In this document: positions 1 to 8,758 of the stretch, piece after piece
Layout: every line of letters starts with the position of its first letter
Numbering within the stretch: position 1 is the first letter of the stretch
DNA from: Paenibacillus ihbetae
GTDB taxonomy: Bacteria > Bacillota > Bacilli > Paenibacillales > Paenibacillaceae
Length of the DNA stretch: 64,000 nt
Direction of reading: 5' to 3'
NCBI RefSeq assembly: GCF_002741055.1
Contig: NZ_CP016809.1
Span: 1,054,001-1,118,000 of the forward strand
Notes under the pieces: generated by a model
Told to the model about the DNA's origin: nothing
Seen by the model: only the letters and a program-made list of their open reading frames with translations
The model's database searches: none
Position numbers and translations under genes: made by a program

Positions 1-1
1 T

Positions 2-538
2 ACGGTCGACGTGCATGACGAGGAAAGGAGCTTTCGCAGCGTAGAGGTGTATTTCGGACGGTACCTGACGTTTCTTACCATCGCGCTTTTGCAGGCGTTG
101 TTCGTCACGATTGGTGATCTGTATTTACTGAAAACCTACGTATCCGATCCGGACTGGTTCATCGTATTCGCGCTCCTGGCCAGCGCTGTATTCATGCTGA
201 TCGTCTATACGCTGGTTTCGGTGTTCGGGAATGTCGGCAAGGCGCTGGCGATCGTGCTGCTCGTTCTGCAGCTGGCCGGCGCGGGGGGCACGTTCCCCAT
301 CCAGATGACGCCGCCCTTCTTCCAGGCGCTGCACCCTTATCTGCCGTTCACCTACGCCATCAGCATGATGCGTGAAGCCGTCGGCGGCATCCTATGGGAT
401 ATCGTCTACCGGGATTTGCTGATGCTGCTAATTTTCGCTGTTATTGCCCTTGTCATCGGCATCGTCCTTAAAAAGCCGATCAACCGGGCAAGCAGCGGAC
501 TGGTCCGCAAAGCCAGGGAGTCCAAATTGATACATTAA
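2..538 (+). CDS. YhgE/Pip-type membrane protein, C-terminal part (5' truncated)
   Basis: The reading frame is already open at the window edge, so only the last ~178 residues are seen and the true start lies upstream. The visible part has about four to five hydrophobic segments, including one ending in GVLKKPINRASS-like basic tail, and a PFTYAISMMREAVGG stretch of the kind found at the C-terminus of YhgE/Pip (phage infection protein) and ABC-2-like membrane proteins. In that family a large extracellular domain is flanked by membrane helices; members are linked to phage receptor function or to ESX-like secretion. A hairpin with a T-rich tail follows about 80 bp downstream. Family assignment is from memory of the C-terminal pattern. 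Confidence 0.7.
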   Translation, partial: TVDVHDEERSFRSVEVYFGRYLTFLTIALLQALFVTIGDLYLLKTYVSDPDWFIVFALLASAVFMLIVYTLVSVFGNVGKALAIVLLVLQLAGAGGTFPIQMTPPFFQALHPYLPFTYAISMMREAVGGILWDIVYRDLLMLLIFAVIALVIGIVLKKPINRASSGLVRKARESKLIH

Positions 539-620
539 TCCTCGATGGCATTCCGCGCGGGTGCCGCAATAGTCTCCACTATACAGCATGCGTTACATTT
601 TACTCCTTATCCAAGACAAA

Positions 621-668
621 AGATGGCGGCGCCCGGGATGTTATCCGCGCACCACCATCTCTTTATTT
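621..668 (+). terminator. Rho-independent terminator after the YhgE/Pip gene
   Basis: AGATGG pairs with CCATCT, extended inward by imperfect G/C pairs, followed by CTTTATTTTT. It lies 82 bp after the stop codon of the upstream plus-strand gene. Confidence 0.6.
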
Positions 669-782
669 TTGAATAATGATCGATTACCACTATTTATAGC
701 AATTTATCGACGGATTATAGTTACCAAAATTCCGTTTTAACCGCATTTTATTTAGCTGAGGGGGCTCCGGTTGCTCCGGTTG

Positions 783-990
783 CTCCACAAGTTTCTTAAA
801 GGGACTTGCTCCAGTGCTTGCCAGCTACCTTGGCTCCACAAGTCCCTAGAAGGGACTTGTTCCGACGCTTACCTGCCACTTTGGCTCCACAAGTCCTCAA
901 AAGGGACTTGCACCGGTGCTTACCTGCCACTTTGGCTCCCAACAAGCCCCTAGAAGGAACTTGTTCCGACGCTTACCAGCTACTTTTAGC
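783..990. repeat. Tandem array A1 of the 51-bp hairpin repeat (about 4 copies)
   Basis: Three exact-length 51-bp units (783-833, 834-884, 885-935) and a diverged fourth (936 to about 990). Each begins CTCCACAAGT and carries GGACTTG in the middle. The second unit contains a perfect hairpin at 838-860: arms ACAAGTCCCT and AGGGACTTGT with a 3-nt loop. The array sits between convergent genes. The same unit length and the same CTCCACA...GGGACTTG core recur in the large array at 37852-38768. Confidence 0.85.
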
Positions 991-1001
991 TCCTTCACCA
1001 A

Positions 1002-2066
1002 TCAACTGCCCGCTTCCTCCCTCAACCGCTTCAGCGTATCCGGCACGAGCTCACCCAGACGCCATATGGCGATATCCGAAATGCCGGCGTTCATCGCCGT
1101 TGCCATCCAGCCTGCAAGCGTCGTCCCGTCCGCATACCAAACGGTATGACGGACCCCCGCATCATCCGTATACTCGAAGTGCAGAGCGCCGCTATCGGCA
1201 TCCCTCTGGGGAGCGGCGGAGCTTGAATCCGCCAGCTCGGCCGCCCGCTTCTCGGTCAACGAGGCGACCTTGCCGCCATCCGGCCAATCGAAGCCTCCCA
1301 CCGACAGCGCCAAGGAGGTGTTCCCGGGAAAACTGCGCAGCTTGTCGGCCAAATTCCGGATCATCCGGTGGTCGGCCTTCGGTCCCGGGCCGCTGTGGCC
1401 ACCGTACAGATTATAGGCCATCATGACATAAGAAGGACCCTCCGGAAAATCCAGTCCTTCCGTCTTCAAGCCGGGCTCAATCACAATGCGAAGGCTCAAT
1501 CCCTCTGCCTGGAGGCGTTCATACAGCTCGCCATAGAACAAAGTCAGCTTGCGAAGATCACGTTTATGAACCTTTTCGTAGTCAATCTCAACCCCGTCGA
1601 ATCCGGAGTCCTTCACCGTGTCGACGATCTGGTTGATATGCTTCTCCCGGGACGTGTCCGTAGCCACAAGCCTCGACACCAGGTCCGGATCCTTCTGAAC
1701 CGCCGTTCCATCCTCGCCAAACCTGTCATTAACGATGGTCAGCAGCATGCGCTCCACACCGGCTGCTGTCGCAGCCTCTCGGACTTCAGGCAGCGCCTCT
1801 CCGTACTGTTCCGTAAAATGAAGCTCATCCCTGTGATTAAAATAAGCCGCGAACATGCTGAGCCCCTTAACGCTTCCGCCAAGCTGCTCCAGATCTAGCA
1901 CCCCGGGCTTCCACTGCCAATCCGCGATCCAGGCAGACAGGCGAATCCCGGATGACGGCGGTGGCGGCAGTTCATCCGCGCCGCTTCTCCATTCGCGCCA
2001 TAGAAAAAACGCCGCAGCGAGAATAGTGACGGCCGCCGCCCAGATCCATTTTTTGTTGAGGCTCAT
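1002..2066 (-). CDS. Membrane-anchored GH18-like glycosidase
   Basis: This 354-residue protein has a basic N-terminus and one hydrophobic segment (about residues 7-23), suggesting a signal anchor and an extracellular domain. Residues 157-164 read DGVEIDYE, the DxxDxDxE-type strand-4 signature of glycoside hydrolase family 18, with E164 as the expected acid. A TIM-barrel fold is implied by the LSVGG and WRLGE-type segments near the end. The start is set at the ATG at 2066 because AGAAGGTGG lies 8 nt upstream; a GTG 12 nt earlier has no such site. It is the last gene of the minus-strand exopolysaccharide block and may trim or process the polymer. Substrate is unknown; spore-cortex type SleL/YaaH relatives are an alternative. 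Confidence 0.75.
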   Translation of the reverse strand: MSLNKKWIWAAAVTILAAAFFLWREWRSGADELPPPPSSGIRLSAWIADWQWKPGVLDLEQLGGSVKGLSMFAAYFNHRDELHFTEQYGEALPEVREAATAAGVERMLLTIVNDRFGEDGTAVQKDPDLVSRLVATDTSREKHINQIVDTVKDSGFDGVEIDYEKVHKRDLRKLTLFYGELYERLQAEGLSLRIVIEPGLKTEGLDFPEGPSYVMMAYNLYGGHSGPGPKADHRMIRNLADKLRSFPGNTSLALSVGGFDWPDGGKVASLTEKRAAELADSSSAAPQRDADSGALHFEYTDDAGVRHTVWYADGTTLAGWMATAMNAGISDIAIWRLGELVPDTLKRLREEAGS

Positions 2067-2090
2067 ATTTACCGCCACCTTCTCATATAG

Positions 2091-2310
2091 TCTCGTCCAT
2101 TTATGGTCTCACCCAGGGTGTCCCGACCGCCTGATCTCACCTAGCTGTCTCGTCCATCTATGATCATCTTGGATGTCCCGTCCATCTGACTCTCACCTAG
2201 AATGTCCTGACCGCCTAGACTTCACCTGGGGTGTCGCTACCGCCTGGATCTCACTTAAGAAGATTTCGACGGCTCGATCCCATTTAGAATGTTTCGACCG
2301 CCCAATTCAC
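2091..2310. repeat. Degenerate tandem array A2, about 8 units of 27-30 bp
   Basis: Units follow the pattern TCCCGACCGCC-TGA-TCTCACCTAG-AATG with considerable drift. The array fills the gap between the GH18-like gene and the deacetylase-like gene and runs into the latter: the final codons and stop of that gene (around 2284-2310) lie within the outermost unit. Confidence 0.75.
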
Positions 2311-4041
2311 AGCTGTATCGAATGTGCGGCGAACGCGCCAGACGGCGCCTTCCAAGCCTGAGGGCTTGTTCGTATACCGTACGTCCTTGCCCCCATTCGG
2401 ATCAATAGCAGATACCGTAACGTTCTCGAAGATCCCGTCGTAGATGTCGTCCTTTTGGTTCTGCTCATGGTACATCGATCCCAGGGCGACGCCGCCTCCC
2501 CGGATTGCGCTGTCCACCGGCTGACCGCCAAGGATCACCTGGCCGTCAACGCTAATCTTAAGCGTATCGCCGATTGCCGTCAGCTCCAGCTTCCTGTTGC
2601 CAAGGATATTGATCGGATATTCTTCATCATCGTCCCGATCCCCCGATAAAGTCTGCTCTTTCGTGTATACGGATGCTTTATCGAACCTCAGGTCCTCTTC
2701 GCCCCATTGCACGTCTGGCAGCGTCTGCTCGAACAGCTCTTTCGGCTCTTGGCCCGGTGCTTTTTGCTCTACCCGCAGCACGTTATTTTCAAGAACGAGC
2801 CGCAGGAACGAATCCCCCTTCTCGTCCACACGAACATAGATCGATTGCCGCCCGACCACGTTGCCGAGCAGGTTGGCCGTTACGGTCATATCAGCGCCGG
2901 GATCCTGGCGAAGACGAATACGTCCCTCGCCGGACGGAGGAGAGGTTACGATGATGCGACTGCCGTCGAATTCGGCCGCTCCGCCCTCCACTGCCCATCG
3001 GGCAGCCTCTTTATCGTCGCCCGTCACAAACGTCATATCCTGCCCAGAATCCTTGCGCAGCTTCATGCTCAAATGGTTGGTAGACCAGTAGGGCGCAGGC
3101 TGGACGCGCGTCAGGTTGTACAAATCTCCCTGCTTGTCGTTCATCGCCGTCCCCTCGCGGCTGAAATTCATCTTGAACGTTTGCCGGATCTGCTCAGTAT
3201 TCGCCTTGTCGACCAGCTCATTCATCCCTTCGCCAAGGGCGTTCGCATGCATGATCATATAGGCTCCCGGCACGTAACCGAGCTTATTGCTGTACACATC
3301 GCGCATCGCCGCATAATCGGCGCCGATCCGTGCTTCCATCTCCGCTCGGTCCTCGATCGGAATCATATTCTCGTCGCGGATAAAGTCCATCAGATAATGG
3401 TTGTAATATTCAACGTTCGATTTGTCGGTCAAATCCTTTTCGTCCTTGACGCCCATGTAGCGGCCGTCCTCATCAAAAATATTAATATAGGTCAAGCGGT
3501 AACCGTTCGTCCCAAGCTCCCAATAGCCGGTCCGGGTCATCTTCAGCATATCCTTGGGCTGCAGGAATTTTCGTTCGCTGTTGCCCATTTTGTCCGCATA
3601 CGACAGGAAGGTTGCTTTGAAGTTGTACTTCTCCAAAATCGGCTGCGCGAACAGCGCGGAATCGTTCCGCCCGTCTTCAAACGACAGGAACAGGGCTTTA
3701 TCCGGCAGCGGCGCGCCCTTCTCGTAATAATCGATCACGTCCTGCTGCGAAATCGTCTCGTAGCCTTGATCATACAGTGCTTTGAGCTGGGCGTCCAGCT
3801 GATCCTGCGACACCAGCTTGGACGTCCCGCTCCGTCCGACTCCGAAGTAGGACAAGGCGATGAAGCCTTCGTCCTGACGCCATTTTGACTTGTCCGGCTC
3901 CTGGTAGGTTTGAAGGTCGAAGACCGCGTTGATCAAAACGACGGCCGCCACCGCCAGGAGTATGATTTGGCCGATGACCTTTATGACTTTCCTGCGATTT
4001 TTCCTCTTAACGTTGAGGGCAGGGTTACGCTTCTTACTCAT
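2284..4041 (-). CDS. Polysaccharide-deacetylase-like membrane-anchored protein, probably catalytically impaired
   Basis: The protein has 585 residues: a very basic N-terminus, one membrane segment (about residues 19-42), a NodB-like domain (about 55-330) and a C-terminal beta-rich region (about 340-560) resembling a concanavalin-type carbohydrate-binding sandwich. The metal-site motif usually read as TFDDG is SFEDG at 120-124, and the usual HxxxH segment is replaced by WELGTNG, so at least one Asp and the His ligands are missing. An extracellular role in modifying or binding the polymer is inferred, perhaps without deacetylase activity. It lies 36 bp downstream of the PilZ-glycosyltransferase gene, consistent with one transcript. 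B. subtilis YdaL is a possible functional parallel, not a proven homologue. Confidence 0.65.
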   Translation of the reverse strand: MSKKRNPALNVKRKNRRKVIKVIGQIILLAVAAVVLINAVFDLQTYQEPDKSKWRQDEGFIALSYFGVGRSGTSKLVSQDQLDAQLKALYDQGYETISQQDVIDYYEKGAPLPDKALFLSFEDGRNDSALFAQPILEKYNFKATFLSYADKMGNSERKFLQPKDMLKMTRTGYWELGTNGYRLTYINIFDEDGRYMGVKDEKDLTDKSNVEYYNHYLMDFIRDENMIPIEDRAEMEARIGADYAAMRDVYSNKLGYVPGAYMIMHANALGEGMNELVDKANTEQIRQTFKMNFSREGTAMNDKQGDLYNLTRVQPAPYWSTNHLSMKLRKDSGQDMTFVTGDDKEAARWAVEGGAAEFDGSRIIVTSPPSGEGRIRLRQDPGADMTVTANLLGNVVGRQSIYVRVDEKGDSFLRLVLENNVLRVEQKAPGQEPKELFEQTLPDVQWGEEDLRFDKASVYTKEQTLSGDRDDDEEYPINILGNRKLELTAIGDTLKISVDGQVILGGQPVDSAIRGGGVALGSMYHEQNQKDDIYDGIFENVTVSAIDPNGGKDVRYTNKPSGLEGAVWRVRRTFDTAVNWAVETF

Positions 4042-4077
4042 TTTTGCGCCATCCTCATTTCAACATCGGCAGCTGCC

Positions 4078-5946
4078 TTACTGCGGCAGTCCGAATTTTT
4101 TGCCTTTGCGCCTGCGCGCTTCCTTCTTCAGCTTCGCCTCGACGTCCTGCGGCGTTTCCCGCGTGCCCCAGGTCGATTTCCAGAACGTGAACCAGGCGAC
4201 CGGCATTTGCCACAACAGCACGAACTCATAGAACAAGCAGAACACGAAGCCAAATACCCACAATCTGCTCTTCCGGAGCAGCAGATGCGCGAGGCTCATG
4301 AGCAGAGCCATCATCAGGAGTCCCATCAGGAAGGTCCCCGGGAAAATCCCGTGAACGATCGGAACGTACATCAGGTTATACACGACGACGACCGGCGCAG
4401 CTATCGGCACGATCAAGCCGATATAAAAGAACAGGGCCATAAACGGCTCTTTGCGCCAAATGAATCCTCCGGCCCGCAGCGATTCCCGCAGCCAGGAACG
4501 CTTCCAGCGCATTTGCTGCTTCAAGAACACCTTCGTCTGGGAAGGCACGATCGTCGAGCAAATCGCCGAATCCTGGTAGGTCGTGCGATGCGTCTTCAAA
4601 ATAAAGTTCGTCATGCTCCGATCATCCCCGAACGTAGCCGGCCGCCCCAGAAACTTCTGGTTAAGCCACGCGTCCGCATGCTGGAGAATCAGCTCTTTCC
4701 GGTAACAAGACAGCGGTCCGGACAAGCAGGTTACGCTGTCAAACCACGACTCTGCAGCCTTCATAATCCGAAAAGCAATATAGTAGCGGACGGTTTGCAG
4801 CTTCGTGATCGCATTCGTGTATTTGTTCTCGACATCGGTCCGGCCGGCAACGCCGCCCATCTTCGGATCCTGAAACGGCTGCACGAGGTGGCGAATGGCC
4901 GTCGGATCGAGGAAACTGTCCGAATCGACGAACACGACCAAATCATGCTTGGCCATTTCCACGCCCTTCACCAGCGCGACCCGCTTGCCTGCATTTTCAG
5001 GCAGAACCGTGTACGTGAGCCGGTCCCGGGTAGAATACCGCTCCGCTTCGCTATGGATGAGCTGGATCATCTCTTCAATTTGCTCCACGGACTGGTCCGT
5101 TGACCGGTCATCGACGACAATGACCTCCAGCTTATCGACCGGGTAATCCTGATTCATGCAGCTGAGGATCGTCCGCTTGATCCATTCCGCCTCGTTAAAG
5201 CACGGGATAATGATCGACACGCCGGGCGTATATTCCGGATTGATCGGCACATCCCGGTAAAGCGCTCCGAACAGATACCGGGTTAGAAGAAACAGCGCCG
5301 CAATCAAGCTGTACAAATACAGGACCATATTATATTTGAAATAGATGATGCTCTCGGCCCGCATGAGCATGATGAAGAGCACGGCTCCGAACAGCAGCGC
5401 GCTGGCCGAATATACGGAGTAGCCCCAGCGCTTGCGCCTCATGTATTCCGTCAGGGGCTTATCAAATTCAATGGCCAGCATATGGACCTGGGTGCCGCCG
5501 GTCGCGTCTACGAAAGCACGGACAACGGTTGCGTCAATATGAACGCGCGATTCAAACCCTTCAGGCATGGCGCCGGGCGGAATTTTGAATTTCGCCCGAA
5601 CTTTGTCCCCGACTTTAATGCCTGGATTAGCTGCAGGCAGCTTCAACAGCATGCCCGTGGCCGATATGTCCGAAGAGGTCCCTTGAAGGGCTGCTTTACG
5701 CCCTTGTCCGCCAGGAAGAATCCGCACGTCGAACTCAGCGACATAGCGCAGGCTGAGGGTTCGAAGCTGGTTCAAGTAGTCCGGATCGGCTCCGTTGTCT
5801 CCATTCTTCATCGCATGCTTGCCTCTTCGGTCGGCGGTTACCCGGATCTGTTCAGGATCCGGCACGTAGGACAGGGTACGGCGGTCGGCTCGGGGTTCCG
5901 TCAGAACCTCCTTGATCCTCTTGTCTTTTTTTCTAAACTTCAACAT
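4078..5946 (-). CDS. PilZ-domain processive glycosyltransferase family 2 (exopolysaccharide synthase)
   Basis: This 622-residue inner-membrane synthase has an N-terminal PilZ-like domain (about 60-165) with the second c-di-GMP motif DISATG at 93-98. The first motif (RxxxR) is not clean; R62 and R67 are candidates. Two membrane helices follow (about 175-195 and 205-227), then a GT-A domain with PCFNEAE (248-254), VVDD (277-280), DSD (341-343), FGDD (439-442) and the processive QxxRW motif QQMRW (477-481). Three more helices lie at about 503-525, 535-557 and 562-585. It would polymerise a UDP-sugar while exporting the chain, with c-di-GMP control through PilZ. Unlike BcsA, PilZ is N-terminal. 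The ATG has GGGAGAG 4 nt upstream. The dehydrogenase gene upstream is 19 bp away. Confidence 0.85.
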   Translation of the reverse strand: MLKFRKKDKRIKEVLTEPRADRRTLSYVPDPEQIRVTADRRGKHAMKNGDNGADPDYLNQLRTLSLRYVAEFDVRILPGGQGRKAALQGTSSDISATGMLLKLPAANPGIKVGDKVRAKFKIPPGAMPEGFESRVHIDATVVRAFVDATGGTQVHMLAIEFDKPLTEYMRRKRWGYSVYSASALLFGAVLFIMLMRAESIIYFKYNMVLYLYSLIAALFLLTRYLFGALYRDVPINPEYTPGVSIIIPCFNEAEWIKRTILSCMNQDYPVDKLEVIVVDDRSTDQSVEQIEEMIQLIHSEAERYSTRDRLTYTVLPENAGKRVALVKGVEMAKHDLVVFVDSDSFLDPTAIRHLVQPFQDPKMGGVAGRTDVENKYTNAITKLQTVRYYIAFRIMKAAESWFDSVTCLSGPLSCYRKELILQHADAWLNQKFLGRPATFGDDRSMTNFILKTHRTTYQDSAICSTIVPSQTKVFLKQQMRWKRSWLRESLRAGGFIWRKEPFMALFFYIGLIVPIAAPVVVVYNLMYVPIVHGIFPGTFLMGLLMMALLMSLAHLLLRKSRLWVFGFVFCLFYEFVLLWQMPVAWFTFWKSTWGTRETPQDVEAKLKKEARRRKGKKFGLPQ

Positions 5947-5965
5947 TGAGCTCTCCCATCCATCG

Positions 5966-7276
5966 TTACAGGCTCCAGTAATGGAAGCCGTTATTCTCGA
6001 ATAAACTTCTCGGATAAATGCCCTTTACGTCGATCATGATGTTCGCTTGGCCGGAGCCGAACATCTCGGTGTATTCCGTAATTCCAAGCTGTTTGAACTC
6101 GCTGTGCGCAACCGCTACGATCGCAACCTGAATGTCCTGCAGCTCCTCCAAAGCGGTCAGTTCAATCCCGTACTCCTTATAGGCCTGCTTGCCGTCGGCG
6201 CAAGGGTCCACGACCAGCGGCTGCACGCCGTAATCCTGCAGCTCCCGGATAATATCGATCACCTTGGAGTTGCGGATATCGCGGCAATCCTCTTTAAAGG
6301 TAAGCCCCAGCACAGCCACCTTGGCGTGGCTGATGTCCAGCCCTTTCTGGACGGCCAGCTTGATGACCTGCTGCGCGATGTATTTGCCCATGCCGTCGTT
6401 AATATGTCTTCCGGCCAGTATGATTTTTGAATGATACCCGCTATCCTCTGCTTTGTAAGTCAGGTAGTACGGATCGATTCCGATACAGTGCCCGCCGACC
6501 AGACCGGGCCGGAACGGCAGGAAATTCCACTTTGTCCCGGCTGCCCGCAGTACGGCATTCGTATCGATATCCATCTCGTTGAACAGCATGGACAGCTCGT
6601 TCATGAAGGCGATGTTGATATCCCGCTGGGCATTCTCGATCACCTTGGCCGCCTCAGCGACTTTGATGCTCTCGGCCCGGTGCACGCCCGCCTCGATAAT
6701 GAGCTCATAGAGCCGCGCTACCGTCTCCAGCGCTTCCGGATCGCTGCCCGAGACGATCTTTACGATATTCTCCAGCCGATGCACCCGATCCCCCGGATTG
6801 ATGCGTTCCGGAGAATACCCGACCTTGAAATCCGTTCCGAAGGCAAGCCCCGACTCCTCTTCCAGGATCGGGATGCACACATCCTCGGTGACCCCAGGGT
6901 ATACGGTCGATTCATACACAACGATCGATCCCGGTGCAAGCACGCGGCCGATCAAACGGCTCGCATCGCGCACGAATTTCAGATCGGGCACGTTCCCGCT
7001 CTTGACCGGCGTCGGGACCGCTACGATGAAACAGCGGGCCTCCTTCAGTTTTTCCGGATCGGATGTAAACTCCGCCGTGCATCCGGCCAGCTCAAGCTCC
7101 AGCTCCCCTGTCGCGTCGATGCCGTTTCGGTACTGCATGACCTTCTCCGAATTCAGATCGAAGCCGATAACATCAACCTTCTTGGCAAAGGCCACGGCCA
7201 GCGGAAGCCCGACGTATCCGAGCCCCACCACCGCCAATTTATCAACACGGTCCGCGATGTTTTGATAAGTATCCAT
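5966..7276 (-). CDS. Nucleotide-sugar (UDP-type) 6-dehydrogenase, TviB/CapL-like
   Basis: The enzyme oxidises C6 of a UDP-sugar to the uronic acid with 2 NAD+, supplying an acidic precursor. Over 436 residues it shows the Rossmann signature VVGLGYVGLPLA (16-27), ESTVYPGVTED (122-132), the helix around K206-K211, and the catalytic cysteine in GGHCIGIDPYY (C264). The C-terminal UDP-binding domain carries LGLTFKED. The sequence pattern is nearest to UDP-GlcNAc/ManNAc dehydrogenases of the TviB/WbpA type rather than to plain UDP-glucose dehydrogenase, though the substrate cannot be fixed by eye. It lies between the deacetylase lipoprotein (28 bp) and the PilZ synthase (20 bp), so it likely feeds that synthase. 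Confidence 0.85.
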   Translation of the reverse strand: MDTYQNIADRVDKLAVVGLGYVGLPLAVAFAKKVDVIGFDLNSEKVMQYRNGIDATGELELELAGCTAEFTSDPEKLKEARCFIVAVPTPVKSGNVPDLKFVRDASRLIGRVLAPGSIVVYESTVYPGVTEDVCIPILEEESGLAFGTDFKVGYSPERINPGDRVHRLENIVKIVSGSDPEALETVARLYELIIEAGVHRAESIKVAEAAKVIENAQRDINIAFMNELSMLFNEMDIDTNAVLRAAGTKWNFLPFRPGLVGGHCIGIDPYYLTYKAEDSGYHSKIILAGRHINDGMGKYIAQQVIKLAVQKGLDISHAKVAVLGLTFKEDCRDIRNSKVIDIIRELQDYGVQPLVVDPCADGKQAYKEYGIELTALEELQDIQVAIVAVAHSEFKQLGITEYTEMFGSGQANIMIDVKGIYPRSLFENNGFHYWSL

Positions 7277-7303
7277 TTTATTCCATCCCCAATATGCAAA
7301 TTG

Positions 7304-8758
7304 TTATTCCTGTTCCTGAATCAGGTCCGCCATCTTTACAAACGTATAGCCTTTCGCCTTGAGACCTTCGAGCACCCTTGGCAGTGCTTCAATCGTATGG
7401 ATGTCATCAAGCATATGGAGCAGGATGACGCTTCCCGGCTCCGTCTTCGTCATGACTCCGTGAACGATATCGTCCGCGCTGTTGCTCACGTCCCAATCGA
7501 GCGTCGTGACATCGTACATGGCGATGACCGGGTATCCGGTTGCCGCCAGCGCCTTGGCGCGAATATCGTCGACGACGCCCGTCGGCGGCCGGAATAGCAT
7601 GACGGGCTGCTCCTGAATGGCTTCCGTAATGACTTGGTGGGCTTTTACGACATCCTCTTGCAATGCCTCCGGCGTAAGGGTGGTTACAACAGGATGGCTG
7701 TAGGAATGGTTGGCTACATCATGTCCGCCCTCCACCATGGCCCGGGCCAGGTTCGGGTTGGACTCGACGCCCTTGGCCCGGAGGAAGAAGGTTGCTTTGA
7801 CATCATGCTCCTCCAGGATGTCCAGAATCTTGGTCACCGTCTTGTCGCTGCCAAAGTCGTCAAACGTCAGCGCCACCTCTTTGCGGTTCGTGTCAGCTTT
7901 GTAGACCAGCTCGTACTTCGAATTTTTATAGTCTGGATTGATCTTGGCCGCGTCGTAACCCGGAATTTGCTCCAGGGGCTTCCGCACGCCGCCGTTGTTC
8001 ACCAGCTCGTCCAGTGTTACAAGCGAATACCCGATGTCGCCGGCAGCCTCCGCAATATATTTCACGGAACCGACCACTTCCGGATTGATGTCCGTGTTCA
8101 GTGAAATAATCCCGCCCCTGGACATATACCTTGCGATATACTCGCCAAGCTCCTGAGCGCTCTGCATGTTGCGGTCCTTCGGGTTAATGTTGTAGCTTAC
8201 GACAGCCTTCATTCCCAGATGTGCGGCCGCCAGCGGGACATCTTCGGGATAGTCGCCGGACCGGGTCCGAACATACTTCGGCTGAACGCCTGTCTCGCGC
8301 TGGATGACATCGTTCGCAAGACGAATTTCCTTATACACCCCGTCATAATCGAGCTTGCTCAAATCGAGCGCATTGAGCGTGTTATTCTCGATCTCATGTC
8401 CGCGGGCCAAAATCTCCTTGGCAATGTCAGGCTCCTCCGCGACTCTCATCCCGGGCAGAAAAAAGGTAGCCTTGATGTTGTATGTATCAAGCTCGTTCAG
8501 CAGTGCCTGCATCGTCTGCTTGTCCCCCATGCCGTTAAAGGTCAAGGACAGCTCTTTTCGTGCCGTATACACGAAATCGATCTCCCGGCTTTTCTCGCCG
8601 GTGAACCGTTCGACTTTGGCTGCAGGCTCGACCGCGCCGGTCTCCTCCTTGGTTGCAGCTGATCCTCCGAAAAGGCTGCAAGCAGACAGCATCGACAGCA
8701 TGACGACGATCATGATACTGCGTAATGCGGCCTGTGATTTCGTGGTTAATCCATTCAT
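7304..8758 (-). CDS. Lipoprotein with two NodB polysaccharide-deacetylase domains
   Basis: This 484-residue exported lipoprotein has lipobox LSAC (C27). Domain 1 (about 68-250) has a degenerate site: TFNGMG in place of TFDDG, and HEIENN in place of HEIGNH. Domain 2 (about 290-480) keeps the full set: TFDD (298-301), HSYSH (351-355), RPP (390-392) and LLH (446-448). Deacetylation of N-acetyl groups on a nascent amino-sugar polymer is expected from domain 2 on the outer face of the membrane. The start at 8758 is favoured because AGAAGGAG lies 7 nt upstream; an upstream ATG at 8779 lacks a site. It is the first gene after a 630-bp gap and probably heads a sub-operon with the dehydrogenase and PilZ synthase. 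Confidence 0.85.
   Translation of the reverse strand: MNGLTTKSQAALRSIMIVVMLSMLSACSLFGGSAATKEETGAVEPAAKVERFTGEKSREIDFVYTARKELSLTFNGMGDKQTMQALLNELDTYNIKATFFLPGMRVAEEPDIAKEILARGHEIENNTLNALDLSKLDYDGVYKEIRLANDVIQRETGVQPKYVRTRSGDYPEDVPLAAAHLGMKAVVSYNINPKDRNMQSAQELGEYIARYMSRGGIISLNTDINPEVVGSVKYIAEAAGDIGYSLVTLDELVNNGGVRKPLEQIPGYDAAKINPDYKNSKYELVYKADTNRKEVALTFDDFGSDKTVTKILDILEEHDVKATFFLRAKGVESNPNLARAMVEGGHDVANHSYSHPVVTTLTPEALQEDVVKAHQVITEAIQEQPVMLFRPPTGVVDDIRAKALAATGYPVIAMYDVTTLDWDVSNSADDIVHGVMTKTEPGSVILLHMLDDIHTIEALPRVLEGLKAKGYTFVKMADLIQEQE

Noticed and set aside
771..1426. Plus-strand frames over the first 51-bp array and the end of the GH18-like gene
   Set aside because: They are antisense to a domain-bearing gene or follow from the repeat; no ribosome site is visible.
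2707..3888. Long plus-strand frame opposite the deacetylase-like gene
   Set aside because: It is antisense to a gene with clear domain features and has no recognisable protein pattern or ribosome site.
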